The notes under the pieces were generated by a model. It did not search any database, had not been told where the DNA came from, and worked only from the letters and a program-made list of their open reading frames with translations. DNA of 23,419 bases, from the NCBI GenBank assembly GCA_964594905.1, contig CAZQOI010000049.1, positions 1 through 23,419 on the forward strand, written 5' to 3'. Numbering within the stretch: the stretch's first letter is position 1; every line of letters begins with the position of its first letter. Below, piece after piece: positions 7,763-15,784 of this stretch. The DNA is from Granulosicoccus sp964594905. Lineage in GTDB: Bacteria; Pseudomonadota; Gammaproteobacteria; Granulosicoccales; Granulosicoccaceae. The translations under genes and the position numbers were made by a program.

Positions 7763-8499
7763 ATTCGCTTAGTCCATGAAATATGTGTGACGTAGAGACC
7801 AAGCGGATTTTCTAACAGCGCTGTACCGGATAACTCGTCAGCCTGTTTGATAGTCAGAGCCGCTTGATACTCGTGCCGATTTAACACCTCACCCGTTCGG
7901 TTCCTCTCGATCTCACTCCACTCAACCTGGTAGGTGTTACTTGAAAGTTCCAAAATCGAAGACAACTCAATGCTTACCGTCTTTTCCTTTGCACGAACGA
8001 ACGGGTCCCATTCTTCGTTTTGAAAATGCTCATTCATCACGCGATAGGACGGGTCTGCAATACTCAGCAACGCATAAACGCGCCGTATCCTCTCTTTCTG
8101 TGCGTAGCCATCGGTTGTGACTGACCGAAAGTTATTAAAGAAATCCCCGATTACCGCTCTTATCACCCGAGGGTCTGCGACACCCGTCGACGTTGCCGAG
8201 CCTTGAGCAATGGGATTACCGAGCTCGTCGATGACAGCGACATAGGGAACCACTTTGGTAGAAGCACCCAGGGTCAGTAGACCGCCAAGGGATAACAACG
8301 CGAGCAACAACGCAAAGAGAGCGACCATGCGCCATGAGTTCCTCTCAGCCACCTGCCTGCCGAATTGCGCATTCCACTCACGCCGCGCATCCAGATAGGG
8401 ATTGGCTTTTTTAGTCTTCTTATTGCCGCCGTCTTCAACCGACTGATCCAGAACTTTGTTTTTCCTGCCGAACCACCCTCCGGCTGTCGTCGTATTCAT
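7759..8499 (-). CDS. trbF: TrbF/VirB8 inner-membrane assembly protein
   Basis: 246 residues. A cytoplasmic tail with NPYLDARREW (33-42), a TrbF hallmark, is followed by one membrane helix (about 56-79) and a periplasmic NTF2-like VirB8 domain to the end, closing with ENPLGLYVTHISWTKR, again typical of TrbF. VirB8 proteins nucleate the pore and touch VirB9 and VirB10. The TrbF-type signature places this system with the IncP/Ti trb group rather than the Agrobacterium virB group. It overlaps trbL by 4 nt and trbG by 4 nt. Confidence 0.94.
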   Translation of the reverse strand: MNTTTAGGWFGRKNKVLDQSVEDGGNKKTKKANPYLDARREWNAQFGRQVAERNSWRMVALFALLLALLSLGGLLTLGASTKVVPYVAVIDELGNPIAQGSATSTGVADPRVIRAVIGDFFNNFRSVTTDGYAQKERIRRVYALLSIADPSYRVMNEHFQNEEWDPFVRAKEKTVSIELSSILELSSNTYQVEWSEIERNRTGEVLNRHEYQAALTIKQADELSGTALLENPLGLYVTHISWTKRI

Positions 8500-9665
8500 T
8501 TGTTTGCCTGTTTTGTTAGGTTACGATTCACGCGTTGAGCCATGCTTTGCCGTGCGGCCACTGGCCCGTTTACACCACGGATGGACTTACCAATCTCCTG
8601 TCCGGTCGCCTTTGCTATGTTGGCTGCGGCCCCTGACATGACGGCAGCTCCAGTCGCACCACCACTCTTGGCCATTTTGCTCGCGGCTTGTGCTGCCATT
8701 CCCATGCTGCCAGCGGTCTTGGTCATACTTACTGCGGTGGACGACATGGCTCCTGCCGCCTGTCTCATGGAGTTCGCGGTCGACGACATTTGACCTACGG
8801 CACCGCCTACACCACCGAATGATCCGGACGACGTACCGTTTATTAGATCGCGTGCTGCATTGGGCAGCGTGTTAGTCAGTGTCGCGAAAACCACTGCTGT
8901 GCTAACTAACGCAAACATGCCTGTACCTGTTATTTGCCCTGCCCCTAAGCCGTTTAACCATCCATCCATAACGGTAAAACCGAGACCGACAATCACTTGC
9001 ATGATCAGCAGCTTGAAGCTCACCGCGATGGTGTATCGGAAGTACCCAATCGCGTAGTCACGCGTAATCGCCGCTCCCATAAAGCCAAGCAGGAACGCAC
9101 CGACCACGGTAAGAATGTATATTTCAGCGAGAACCACGACCATGTTTGCTGCAATCATTGCGAAGATAATTGACATGACGATTCCGGCTATCAGGATAGG
9201 GACGGCCTTGGTGGCATTCCACCAACTGACATCATCTGCAAGTGTTGCTGACAGGCTGACCCCACGCTCAATGATGTTGGCCGGGTTTGGTTCAACGCCT
9301 CCGACATTGGTCGCAACGGTATCTATCGTATTGCGAATAATGAGTGCGATGAGATCACCAGAGTTAAAGATCAACACGGCGAGACCCATAATGAATACCC
9401 TGCTCATCAGATACTTACCAAACGCGCCAAGATCACTGCCGCTGAAGATCAACTGCGACGCGGTATAGACAAACTCAATGAGCAACAACGAATAAAATAA
9501 CGTCTGCGCGTAGTTCTTGACGACACGTCCGGCAGGCAAGTTCTGCTTGAACTGGTCAAGAATGTCATCCAATGCGTTGTCGGGTATTTGAGCGAACGCA
9601 GGATCAATCGATGTGACCAGGATCGTTGCCAGTAGCGATAACCATATGATCGGGCGGAACAACAT
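8496..9665 (-). CDS. trbL: TrbL/VirB6 polytopic membrane protein
   Basis: 389 residues. A signal-like N-terminus (cleavage probable after AFA, residue 25) is followed by about six hydrophobic segments between 55 and 270, including LFYSLLLIEFVYTASQLIF, VFIMGLAVLIFNSG, VPILIAGIVMSIIFAMIAANMVV and VVGAFLLGFMGAA. The C-terminal about 100 residues are rich in Gly, Ala, Ser and Met (GSFGGVGGAVGQMSS...), as in TrbL. VirB6/TrbL forms part of the inner-membrane path for the transferred strand. The start shares its first base with the trbJ stop (TAATG). No trbK entry-exclusion gene fits between trbJ and trbL, unlike RP4 and Ti. Confidence 0.93.
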   Translation of the reverse strand: MLFRPIIWLSLLATILVTSIDPAFAQIPDNALDDILDQFKQNLPAGRVVKNYAQTLFYSLLLIEFVYTASQLIFSGSDLGAFGKYLMSRVFIMGLAVLIFNSGDLIALIIRNTIDTVATNVGGVEPNPANIIERGVSLSATLADDVSWWNATKAVPILIAGIVMSIIFAMIAANMVVVLAEIYILTVVGAFLLGFMGAAITRDYAIGYFRYTIAVSFKLLIMQVIVGLGFTVMDGWLNGLGAGQITGTGMFALVSTAVVFATLTNTLPNAARDLINGTSSGSFGGVGGAVGQMSSTANSMRQAAGAMSSTAVSMTKTAGSMGMAAQAASKMAKSGGATGAAVMSGAAANIAKATGQEIGKSIRGVNGPVAARQSMAQRVNRNLTKQANK

Positions 9666-10471
9666 TAGGGATTAAGTCTCCACATCTGACCACCCCCGGC
9701 TCCAGCAGGCCCGGGCTGATTGAATCCGTGCGTCTGACTGTTATCAAGCACAGGACGCCACAAGTCAGGCGTTAGTGTCGGCTGATAAAACTCCCCTGAT
9801 GCCGCTTCGGTCGCTTTCGTCATGGCGGTTTGTTGTTGAAAGTACGCGGCCTTAATCTGCATGTCGGTTGCTACGAGTTGTCGTAAGGACTGCATTTGGC
9901 GCGTGTTCATTGCAGATATTTCGTTAGCTAGTGATAGCGACTGCTCACGACCTCTTGTCGTTTGCGCTTTCGCGTATAGCTGATTCATGATGGTTTCTTC
10001 GTCTTCAAGAGATTCCATCTGGATGCCTGCGGCCTCCAGGGCATTTTTGATCGAATCCTCAGTCGTTTGAGTCCAGGTACGAATGTCCTGTGAGAAACCT
10101 ATGCGGTTATAGCCCTGCATAAAGTCGTCAAAGTCTTTATACCGATCAAGAAAAACCTGATCGAGATTCTGCAGCGAATACGCTAGACCCAAACCATCTC
10201 TCACCGTATCTCGCACGTCATCTAATCGTTGTTTGATTTGATACGGGGCCTCAAGAACCCCTCGAACTCTGTTCTCAGCTTCTTGAATACGCTGTTCGAC
10301 GTTCTCTGCGGCTGTTGTCACCTGCTCTACGTAGCTGATGACTAGCTGAATATTATTTAAGAGCTGTGTTGGTTCAGTAGCACCAATCGCAGCTCCCGCC
10401 ATTGCCTTGCCCGAGACGCCCCATCCGATAACGACGGTTAAGAGTGCGCTTCTAACCACTTTGATACCCAT
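9665..10471 (-). CDS. trbJ: TrbJ/VirB5 minor pilus protein
   Basis: 268 residues. The signal peptide ends at GKAMA (about residue 25), and the mature start GAAIGATEPTQLLNNIQL has the ATE.TQ..N motif of TrbJ. The rest is largely coiled helices (for example 40-105 and 150-220), as expected for this tip-associated pilus protein. The start is well supported by GAGGGAGAGGA ending 4 nt before the ATG, so the 34-nt overlap with the end of trbE is real. The C-terminal tail is Gly/Pro-rich. Confidence 0.92.
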   Translation of the reverse strand: MGIKVVRSALLTVVIGWGVSGKAMAGAAIGATEPTQLLNNIQLVISYVEQVTTAAENVEQRIQEAENRVRGVLEAPYQIKQRLDDVRDTVRDGLGLAYSLQNLDQVFLDRYKDFDDFMQGYNRIGFSQDIRTWTQTTEDSIKNALEAAGIQMESLEDEETIMNQLYAKAQTTRGREQSLSLANEISAMNTRQMQSLRQLVATDMQIKAAYFQQQTAMTKATEAASGEFYQPTLTPDLWRPVLDNSQTHGFNQPGPAGAGGGQMWRLNP

Positions 10472-12864
10472 TTGTCCTCTCCCTCACGTAAAATAAAATC
10501 GTCAACACGTTGTTTTCCAGCCACTCCCGCTATGCCGGTGAATGCGAGCGTTCTGGGTCCAAGAGCGAGATCAAACATTCTTCTTCCTCTATCTGAGAGG
10601 TAGTAATAGTCCCGCTTCATTCTTGCCGTCGCTATCAAGCTGATCTGGGCATCGTTCAGCCCGTAGTAGTTTTTATAGATTTCTTCAAAGGCGACTTCTT
10701 TAGCTCGTGTATTGGGCAAAAGTATCGTCGTTAAACAAGATTCAACGACGACATCAGCAATGCCGCTCATACCCAGGTCAGAGAGAGACTGCGTTGCCAG
10801 AATGACAGAGCAATTTGCTTTACGAAGCACCTTTAGCCATTCGCGCAGTTTGTCTTTAAAGGCTGGATGGCCCAACGCGATCCACGCTTCGTCAATGACC
10901 AACAAGGCTGGCTGGCCTTTGAGCATCTTTTCGATCCGATGGAAAACGTAAGTCAGTACGGGTATCACCGCCTTTTCACCCTTTTCCATCAACTCCTTGA
11001 TTTCAAATACCGTGAACGTACTATCTTCATTTAGAGAATCGGATTCAGAATCAAGCAACTCATTCATGCTGCCCGTGATCGAGTAGTATTCGAGTGCTTC
11101 GCGTATCTCGATACTTTGAATGGTCGCGATGAACTCCGTCAGTGATCTTGTGGGAGATTCCCTTAAGTCGACCATTGCCTGATGTATCAGCTTTCGCTCT
11201 TTTGGAGTGAGTGTCACCTTCTGAAGCTCGCAAAGTGTCTCTATCCATTCACAACGCCAGTTGAGGTCAGAGTCACTGTCGATATTGTGCAGAGGACAGA
11301 ACGAGACATCCTGATCATCATTGCCAATATCGTAGTGCGTACCGCCTGCACCCTTGCACAGTGCATACATCGAGTAGTCTTTATCAAAAGCAAAGATGGT
11401 TGAGCCGGGATAGCGACGATGCTGCGCCATTAACGTACACAGAAGTGTCGACTTACCGGCCCCGGTAGGACCCAGGATTGCGGTGTGCCCGACATCACCA
11501 ATGTGAGTGGAGAAACGAAATGGCGTAGAGCCTCTGGCTTCTACTTGCATTAATGGCGGGGAATTCTCCGGGTAGAGTGGACATTCGTGTGTATCCGTGC
11601 CAGCCCAAATTGAGGTGAGCGGCAACATGTCCGACAGGTTCTTGGTAGAGATCATTGGCCGTCTGAGATTGAACTCCACATGTCCTGGTATGGATCCGAT
11701 CCATGCTTCAACGGTGTTGATCTGTTCGACTCGTGCGCTGAACCCGCGATTGTTTATTATTCGTCTGAAGTTAGATGCGTTTTCTTCCAATCGAATCGCA
11801 TCGGTATCAAACAGTACAACCACGGAGGTGTAGTAACCGTACACAATCGAACTACTGGCAGCTTCCGAGCTTGCCTCTTCCGTATCGTCCGCCATTCGTT
11901 CAGCATCGCGATTGACCGGACCTTTTTGAGACTCCATTATCTGGTCTTTCCATCCGCGCTTCTTCTGTTCCCACTTCCTTCGGTACTTTGATATCTCCCC
12001 TTCCGCTTCGATAGCATCGAGGTAGACAAAGCGATTCGACCATCGATACTGGATCGCGAGCTCATCAAGCCCTTGCAGCATCGTCGGGTAGCTCTTTGCA
12101 GGGAAGCCGTCGATTGATACGACCGCGATGTAGTTGCTGTCCACTTTGGGTACAACGCCTGAGTACATGTCATAGCCCCCGACAACACTATCTATGTACA
12201 TGGCACGATCAGGTAACGCGATAGCGTGATTTCTGCCGACAATTGCGAAGTTCAAATGCTCCAGCAATTCGTGACAGATGACTGATTCCCCATCAACATT
12301 CATTTGATACTCGCCGAGCCTTCGTATCGCGAGCTGGTTACCAAGCTGTTCAACTATGTTGGTAACCGAGGTATTGAAGAAAGCCAGATTCCTATCTGCC
12401 GCCGTCACTACCGCTTTTTCCCCATCCGTTGAGTGCATCATTTCCTGAACTTTGTTTGCCGCCAGTGACGGAGGCATCCAAATAAGAGTCAGGACATAGT
12501 AGTTCTCGTAAACCGTGTCTTTAGCCTGGAAGTGATCGATACGTTCAAGCTCAATCGCTTGTGTCACTGGATCAGGAAAGTCTTCTGGACGGGTATTTTG
12601 TAAGTAGGCAGATGTCTCAAGTCGGCAGGCATCGTGATAGGAACACCAGCCACTACCGATTTGACTCAACACATGATCTGATGCGTACGCCAGAGCGTTG
12701 ATTTCGTCTTCGGTCGAAGACTCGACATCACGGCCCGAGTATGCAAATGCTGTCATTAACGCGCCACTTTTCAGCAGTAACGTATATTCATCTAACATGC
12801 AGGCAGGCTGTAGAAAGTCTGTTAAACCTTTAGCCTGACTTCTAAAGGCTTTAAGTTTTAGCAT
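10438..12864 (-). CDS. trbE: TrbE/VirB4 ATPase
   Basis: 808 residues, full length for the family. The N-terminal CagE/VirB4 domain (about 1-400) is followed by the P-loop domain: Walker A GPTGAGKST near 465-473 (Lys about 471), Walker B LLVIDEAW with Asp-Glu near 658-659, and the downstream ATQSLSDL motif. VirB4 is the large cytoplasmic ATPase at the base of the pore that powers pilus assembly and transfer. The start overlaps trbD by 14 nt and the stop lies 34 nt inside trbJ. Confidence 0.96.
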   Translation of the reverse strand: MLKLKAFRSQAKGLTDFLQPACMLDEYTLLLKSGALMTAFAYSGRDVESSTEDEINALAYASDHVLSQIGSGWCSYHDACRLETSAYLQNTRPEDFPDPVTQAIELERIDHFQAKDTVYENYYVLTLIWMPPSLAANKVQEMMHSTDGEKAVVTAADRNLAFFNTSVTNIVEQLGNQLAIRRLGEYQMNVDGESVICHELLEHLNFAIVGRNHAIALPDRAMYIDSVVGGYDMYSGVVPKVDSNYIAVVSIDGFPAKSYPTMLQGLDELAIQYRWSNRFVYLDAIEAEGEISKYRRKWEQKKRGWKDQIMESQKGPVNRDAERMADDTEEASSEAASSSIVYGYYTSVVVLFDTDAIRLEENASNFRRIINNRGFSARVEQINTVEAWIGSIPGHVEFNLRRPMISTKNLSDMLPLTSIWAGTDTHECPLYPENSPPLMQVEARGSTPFRFSTHIGDVGHTAILGPTGAGKSTLLCTLMAQHRRYPGSTIFAFDKDYSMYALCKGAGGTHYDIGNDDQDVSFCPLHNIDSDSDLNWRCEWIETLCELQKVTLTPKERKLIHQAMVDLRESPTRSLTEFIATIQSIEIREALEYYSITGSMNELLDSESDSLNEDSTFTVFEIKELMEKGEKAVIPVLTYVFHRIEKMLKGQPALLVIDEAWIALGHPAFKDKLREWLKVLRKANCSVILATQSLSDLGMSGIADVVVESCLTTILLPNTRAKEVAFEEIYKNYYGLNDAQISLIATARMKRDYYYLSDRGRRMFDLALGPRTLAFTGIAGVAGKQRVDDFILREGEDKWVSKWLEAHS

Positions 12865-13159
12865 TGTTCAACCTGAACGGCGTGGAATGCCCTAAGTAGT
12901 GCGCCTTGTATCGAATGTGACGCCGATAATTGCCAAACATCATCGGGTCGGCTTTCGACATTCGCCGCAACATACTGATCATGACGGTCCACATGACAAA
13001 CGCCACGATGCCGAGCAGTAAGTTAAATGCCAGATATGCACAGTAGGCGATGAACGCCGATATCATTACCGCTAAAAGAGCGAGCTCACGCTCTGCACCC
13101 AAGATCAGTTGAGGTCTAACCAAACTTTGATGTATGTCATTCTCGCGCAAGCCCGCCAT
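12851..13159 (-). CDS. trbD: TrbD/VirB3 inner-membrane protein
   Basis: 102 residues. IHQSLVRPQLILGAERELAL (9-28) is the TrbD hallmark, followed by two adjacent membrane segments (about 28-64) and a basic C-terminus. VirB3/TrbD anchors the VirB4 ATPase at the membrane. It starts 3 nt after the pilin stop and overlaps trbE by 14 nt. Confidence 0.93.
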   Translation of the reverse strand: MAGLRENDIHQSLVRPQLILGAERELALLAVMISAFIAYCAYLAFNLLLGIVAFVMWTVMISMLRRMSKADPMMFGNYRRHIRYKAHYLGHSTPFRLNNAKT

Positions 13160-13162
13160 TGC

Positions 13163-13513
13163 TCAGCTTCCTGCGCCAACAAGGTCAATGGGTAGCGCGG
13201 CACCCGCTGCACCTCCACCCACTAACGCGATGATCTGTGCCGCACCCAGGATGAGACCGGCCACTAATATGACGAAGAACATCGTTCGACCGAACGCCTG
13301 TAATTCACCACCAAATATCAATACCGCGCCACTGATAACGACCGCCATCAGCGCAACAAATCCTGCGAACGGTCCTGAGATATTTTGGGTTAGTGCCTGA
13401 AGTCCGGCATCCCACGGCATCGCACCACCGCCGGCACTGACTACCCCGCCAAATGCAACGACCGCCATCAGCAACATATGCGATGGTGTGACTCTCTTTG
13501 CTAAAGTTTGCAT
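13163..13513 (-). CDS. trbC: TrbC/VirB2 major pilin precursor
   Basis: 116 residues. A long leader (about 1-26, hydrophobic MLLMAVVAFGGVVSA) precedes the mature start near GGGAMPWDAGL, matching the smPw signature of TrbC. Two membrane helices follow (about 48-70 and 76-104), flanking the short polar GGELQAFGR loop typical of VirB2 pilins. In the RP4 family the C-terminus is trimmed and the peptide is closed into a ring by TraF, which is present at 2299-2835. AAAGGAAA about 8 nt before the ATG serves as ribosome site. A 54-nt gap separates it from trbB, the largest spacing in this part of the operon. Confidence 0.93.
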   Translation of the reverse strand: MQTLAKRVTPSHMLLMAVVAFGGVVSAGGGAMPWDAGLQALTQNISGPFAGFVALMAVVISGAVLIFGGELQAFGRTMFFVILVAGLILGAAQIIALVGGGAAGAALPIDLVGAGS

Positions 13514-13567
13514 GTTTAAGGTTTCCTTTAGTTAGTTGCGGAAAATCAGCCATGAGCACATGCAGTC

Positions 13568-14509
13568 TCATAACTGGGTGAAGTTGTAGCTCCCATTTTC
13601 AAATGAATGGACTTCGCAAATTCCCGTAACCTTTCTGCCTGCAGGAGTTTTCGCAATTTGAATAACGATATCGACGGCCTCAGCGATCAACTCCGGTACG
13701 TGATCGGAGCTCGCGACACCTTCGGCTGTTAAATGATGGAGACGAGTTAAAGCACCAGCCGGGCTATTCGCGTGAAGTGTTGCTACTCCACCAGGGTGAC
13801 CCGTGTTCCATGCTTTTAGTAAAGCGAGTGCTTCGCTACCTCTAACCTCACCTACGATGATTCGGTCGGGACGAAGGCGCATGGTCGCTTTAAGAAGGTG
13901 CTGCATATCCACAACACTTGTAGAGTGCAGCTGAACAGTATTCTCAGCCGCACATTGAATCTCGTAAGTGTCTTCAATCGTGACAATTCGATCGTGTGGA
14001 TTGATATCGGTGATTGACTGAATGATGGCATTGGTCAGTGTCGTCTTACCGGAACCAGTACCACCAGAAATAATGACATTCTTGCGTTCCCTGACACCTC
14101 GTTCGATCAGCTCTACCTGATCGCGAGTCATGATCGAGTCTTCAATGTACTGCTCTAACGTGAAGACCGAGGAGGCTCGTTTGCGAATAGCAAAACTAGG
14201 ATTCACCACCACCGGAGGTACACACCCCTCAAAGCGCGAACCGTCCAAGGGCAATTCGCCTTCGAGTATCGGGGAGTCGATGGTAGTGGCGGTATCTAGG
14301 AAGCTCGATAAGGTGTTGATGATTGAACGAGACTGGCTGGGTGATATTTCGGCGTCTTTGGTACACCCCTTCCCCATCCTCTCAACCCAGATTGCACCGT
14401 CCGGGTTCGCCATGACCTCGATCACTTCCGGGTCATCCAGAAATACAGAAATGACACCCAACTCCCGGCGTAACTTCGTCTTGATTCTTTCTTCTGCTTC
14501 GCTCTTCAT
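13568..14509 (-). CDS. trbB: TrbB/VirB11 traffic ATPase
   Basis: 313 residues. An N-terminal domain (about 1-135, with VMANPDGAIWVER and an F-x-IRK segment at 106-110) is followed by the RecA-like ATPase domain: Walker A GGTGSGKTT (149-157), Asp box TIEDTYEIQ (177-185), Walker B-like IIVGEVRGSE (217-226) and His box TGHPGGVATLHAN (236-248). VirB11 forms a cytoplasmic hexamer that switches the pore between pilus building and DNA transfer. This is the first gene of the minus-strand operon; its start faces the divergent regulator. Confidence 0.96.
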   Translation of the reverse strand: MKSEAEERIKTKLRRELGVISVFLDDPEVIEVMANPDGAIWVERMGKGCTKDAEISPSQSRSIINTLSSFLDTATTIDSPILEGELPLDGSRFEGCVPPVVVNPSFAIRKRASSVFTLEQYIEDSIMTRDQVELIERGVRERKNVIISGGTGSGKTTLTNAIIQSITDINPHDRIVTIEDTYEIQCAAENTVQLHSTSVVDMQHLLKATMRLRPDRIIVGEVRGSEALALLKAWNTGHPGGVATLHANSPAGALTRLHHLTAEGVASSDHVPELIAEAVDIVIQIAKTPAGRKVTGICEVHSFENGSYNFTQL

Positions 14510-14658
14510 TCTGTGATACGCGGTTCGTGTATACTTTTTCGGGCCTGGGTTACAAATTCAGCCCCTACACAGCAGATCATCAGTTCTGTCTACTATAATG
14601 ATCTGTGTCATTTTATAGGGTCATAAAATGACAAGTAACATTAATAACCTATTTTTAA
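14510..14658. promoter_or_regulatory. divergent promoter region between trbB operon and regulator gene
   Basis: 149 non-coding bases separate the two divergent genes. On the plus strand a perfect TATAAT (14594-14599) is a -10 candidate for the regulator gene, placing the transcript start close to 14606. No good TTGACA-like -35 is seen at 16-18 nt upstream, so an activator may be needed. A TATAGT on the minus strand (14592-14597) could serve the transfer operon. The regulator ATG has no Shine-Dalgarno but an A+T-rich leader. Confidence 0.5.
14606..14633. promoter_or_regulatory. perfect 11-bp inverted repeat, likely operator
   Basis: Arms TGTCATTTTAT (14606-14616) and ATAAAATGACA (14623-14633) are perfect complements around the 6-nt spacer AGGGTC. 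Arm centres are 17 bp apart, close to one and a half helical turns. The site lies at or just after the predicted regulator transcript start and in the upstream zone of the transfer operon, the right place for an operator bound by a dimer. The regulator at 14659 is the obvious candidate; a hairpin in the leader is an alternative. Confidence 0.65.
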
Positions 14659-15342
14659 ATGACACTCAACTATTTAATCGTCGCCAATGCTCCTTTTCCC
14701 GAATGGGACGACGCTCTGGAAGCAGATTTGACCTACATTGATAAGGTGCATGACGCTGATGGATGGGCGAGAGTGATCTTCGATCATTACCGGGACGCAG
14801 ATGCGCTGATAACGGATCTCGCACCGATCTGGTCTGACGTCGGCAACCCGGCCTGGATTGATGGTTTGAATGGAATTAACGCGGTACGCGGTGCAAAAGA
14901 AAACGCCCTGCCCTCTTTCGTCTACACACCATTCGTGTCGGAGCCAATCGTTAACGCCGCTTATAGAGACGAATGTAATGCAGTGGTTAACTCCTACAAA
15001 TACAGTGTCAGCGAGCTCAAAGAGATTATTGATACGACGATTTCAAAAGAGAAGGATGATCCAGAGCGCATCTGGATAGACACTAAACATTTGCCGCAAA
15101 ACATCTCTAACCTCGCCATCGCAGCAACCGATGAAACGCTAAGTGCGTTAAGTGAAGCAGAGACGAGTTTGTTTCTGAAGATCGTCGGAACAGAGAGCTA
15201 CGATGAAGCAGCAAAGGCTTCCGGCTACAAGACCGGATCACTCAGAAACAAAGCGTCTGAGATTTTTCAGAAATGCGGATTCAAAAATAAATCACGCGCG
15301 TCAATCCACGCGGTAAGAATCGGGATTTCAGGCGTCGTCTGA
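14659..15342 (+). CDS. NarL/LuxR-type regulator with atypical receiver-like domain
   Basis: 227 residues. The C-terminal LuxR-type helix-turn-helix (about 162-222) reads LSEAETSLFLKIV, SYDEAAKASGYKTGSLRNKASEIFQKCGFKNKS, aligning with the usual LS..E...L......EIA...G.s..TV.......KLG..nR pattern. The N-terminal about 125 residues look like a receiver: beta-1 LNYLIVANAP, ADALITDLAP with D53 at the phospho-acceptor position, T90 and K114 at roughly the switch positions. The acidic pair that binds magnesium at the end of beta-1 is replaced by A9-N10, so normal phosphorylation is doubtful. No sensor kinase lies nearby. It is divergent from the transfer operon and next to a palindrome, which suggests control of transfer and of itself. 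That role is inference. Confidence 0.72.
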   Translation: MTLNYLIVANAPFPEWDDALEADLTYIDKVHDADGWARVIFDHYRDADALITDLAPIWSDVGNPAWIDGLNGINAVRGAKENALPSFVYTPFVSEPIVNAAYRDECNAVVNSYKYSVSELKEIIDTTISKEKDDPERIWIDTKHLPQNISNLAIAATDETLSALSEAETSLFLKIVGTESYDEAAKASGYKTGSLRNKASEIFQKCGFKNKSRASIHAVRIGISGVV

Positions 15343-15588
15343 CACCGGCATAAAATCCAACGATCCGCTGATGCTGAGTCCCGGCTTTAGAACCGCCCTG
15401 ATAGAACCGTCATTTTGTTGAAAGCCGGTGCCCACCACTGTTCTGATCTGATGGACGTCATCGTGAGTGGGCAACTCTTCGACCAGGCAGATTTCATAGC
15501 GCTTGCGTAATTGTCGCTTTGGCCGGACCTTAGTGAGTCCCCCTACCCCGTTGGTTCGATCGACCGCGATCCCGTTATCCTGATGCAC
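15328..15588 (-). CDS. small conserved-looking plasmid protein, unknown function
   Basis: 86 residues. GAGGAAG lies 8 nt before the ATG at 15588, a good ribosome site. The C-terminal 55 residues (KRYEICLVEELP, VVGTGFQQNDGS at 51-62, LKPGLSISGSLDFMP) resemble a class of small plasmid and ICE proteins with a vG.gF.n.DG...L...P..G.l pattern that I recall being common but of unknown function. The first about 30 residues are basic and probably disordered. The 3' end overlaps the convergent regulator gene by 15 nt, so the two transcripts are antisense to each other at their ends. Confidence 0.6.
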   Translation of the reverse strand: MHQDNGIAVDRTNGVGGLTKVRPKRQLRKRYEICLVEELPTHDDVHQIRTVVGTGFQQNDGSIRAVLKPGLSISGSLDFMPVSDDA

Positions 15589-15784
15589 GTTTCCAGCTTC
15601 CTCGTGTTTATCTGGTTCTTTACTTCAACTAAACGCTTCAATCAATAATTGTTCGATCCAATGCATTATTTTTTGCCGTTTGCATCGGTGGCAAAGTTTT
15701 TAGCTTCTTTTGGGATTAGTAGCGCTTAACACGATGGCACGATCTGAACTTGATCTGGTGCTCCTGGTGCTCTATTAAGCGGTT
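15589..15784. other. non-coding stretch before the repeat array
   Basis: I see no gene here. The segment must hold the promoter of the small minus-strand gene. It is A+T-rich near 15640-15720 and contains no copy of the 57-bp unit, which begins at 15785 with the first GGCCACCATGGTGGCC dyad. Confidence 0.4.
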
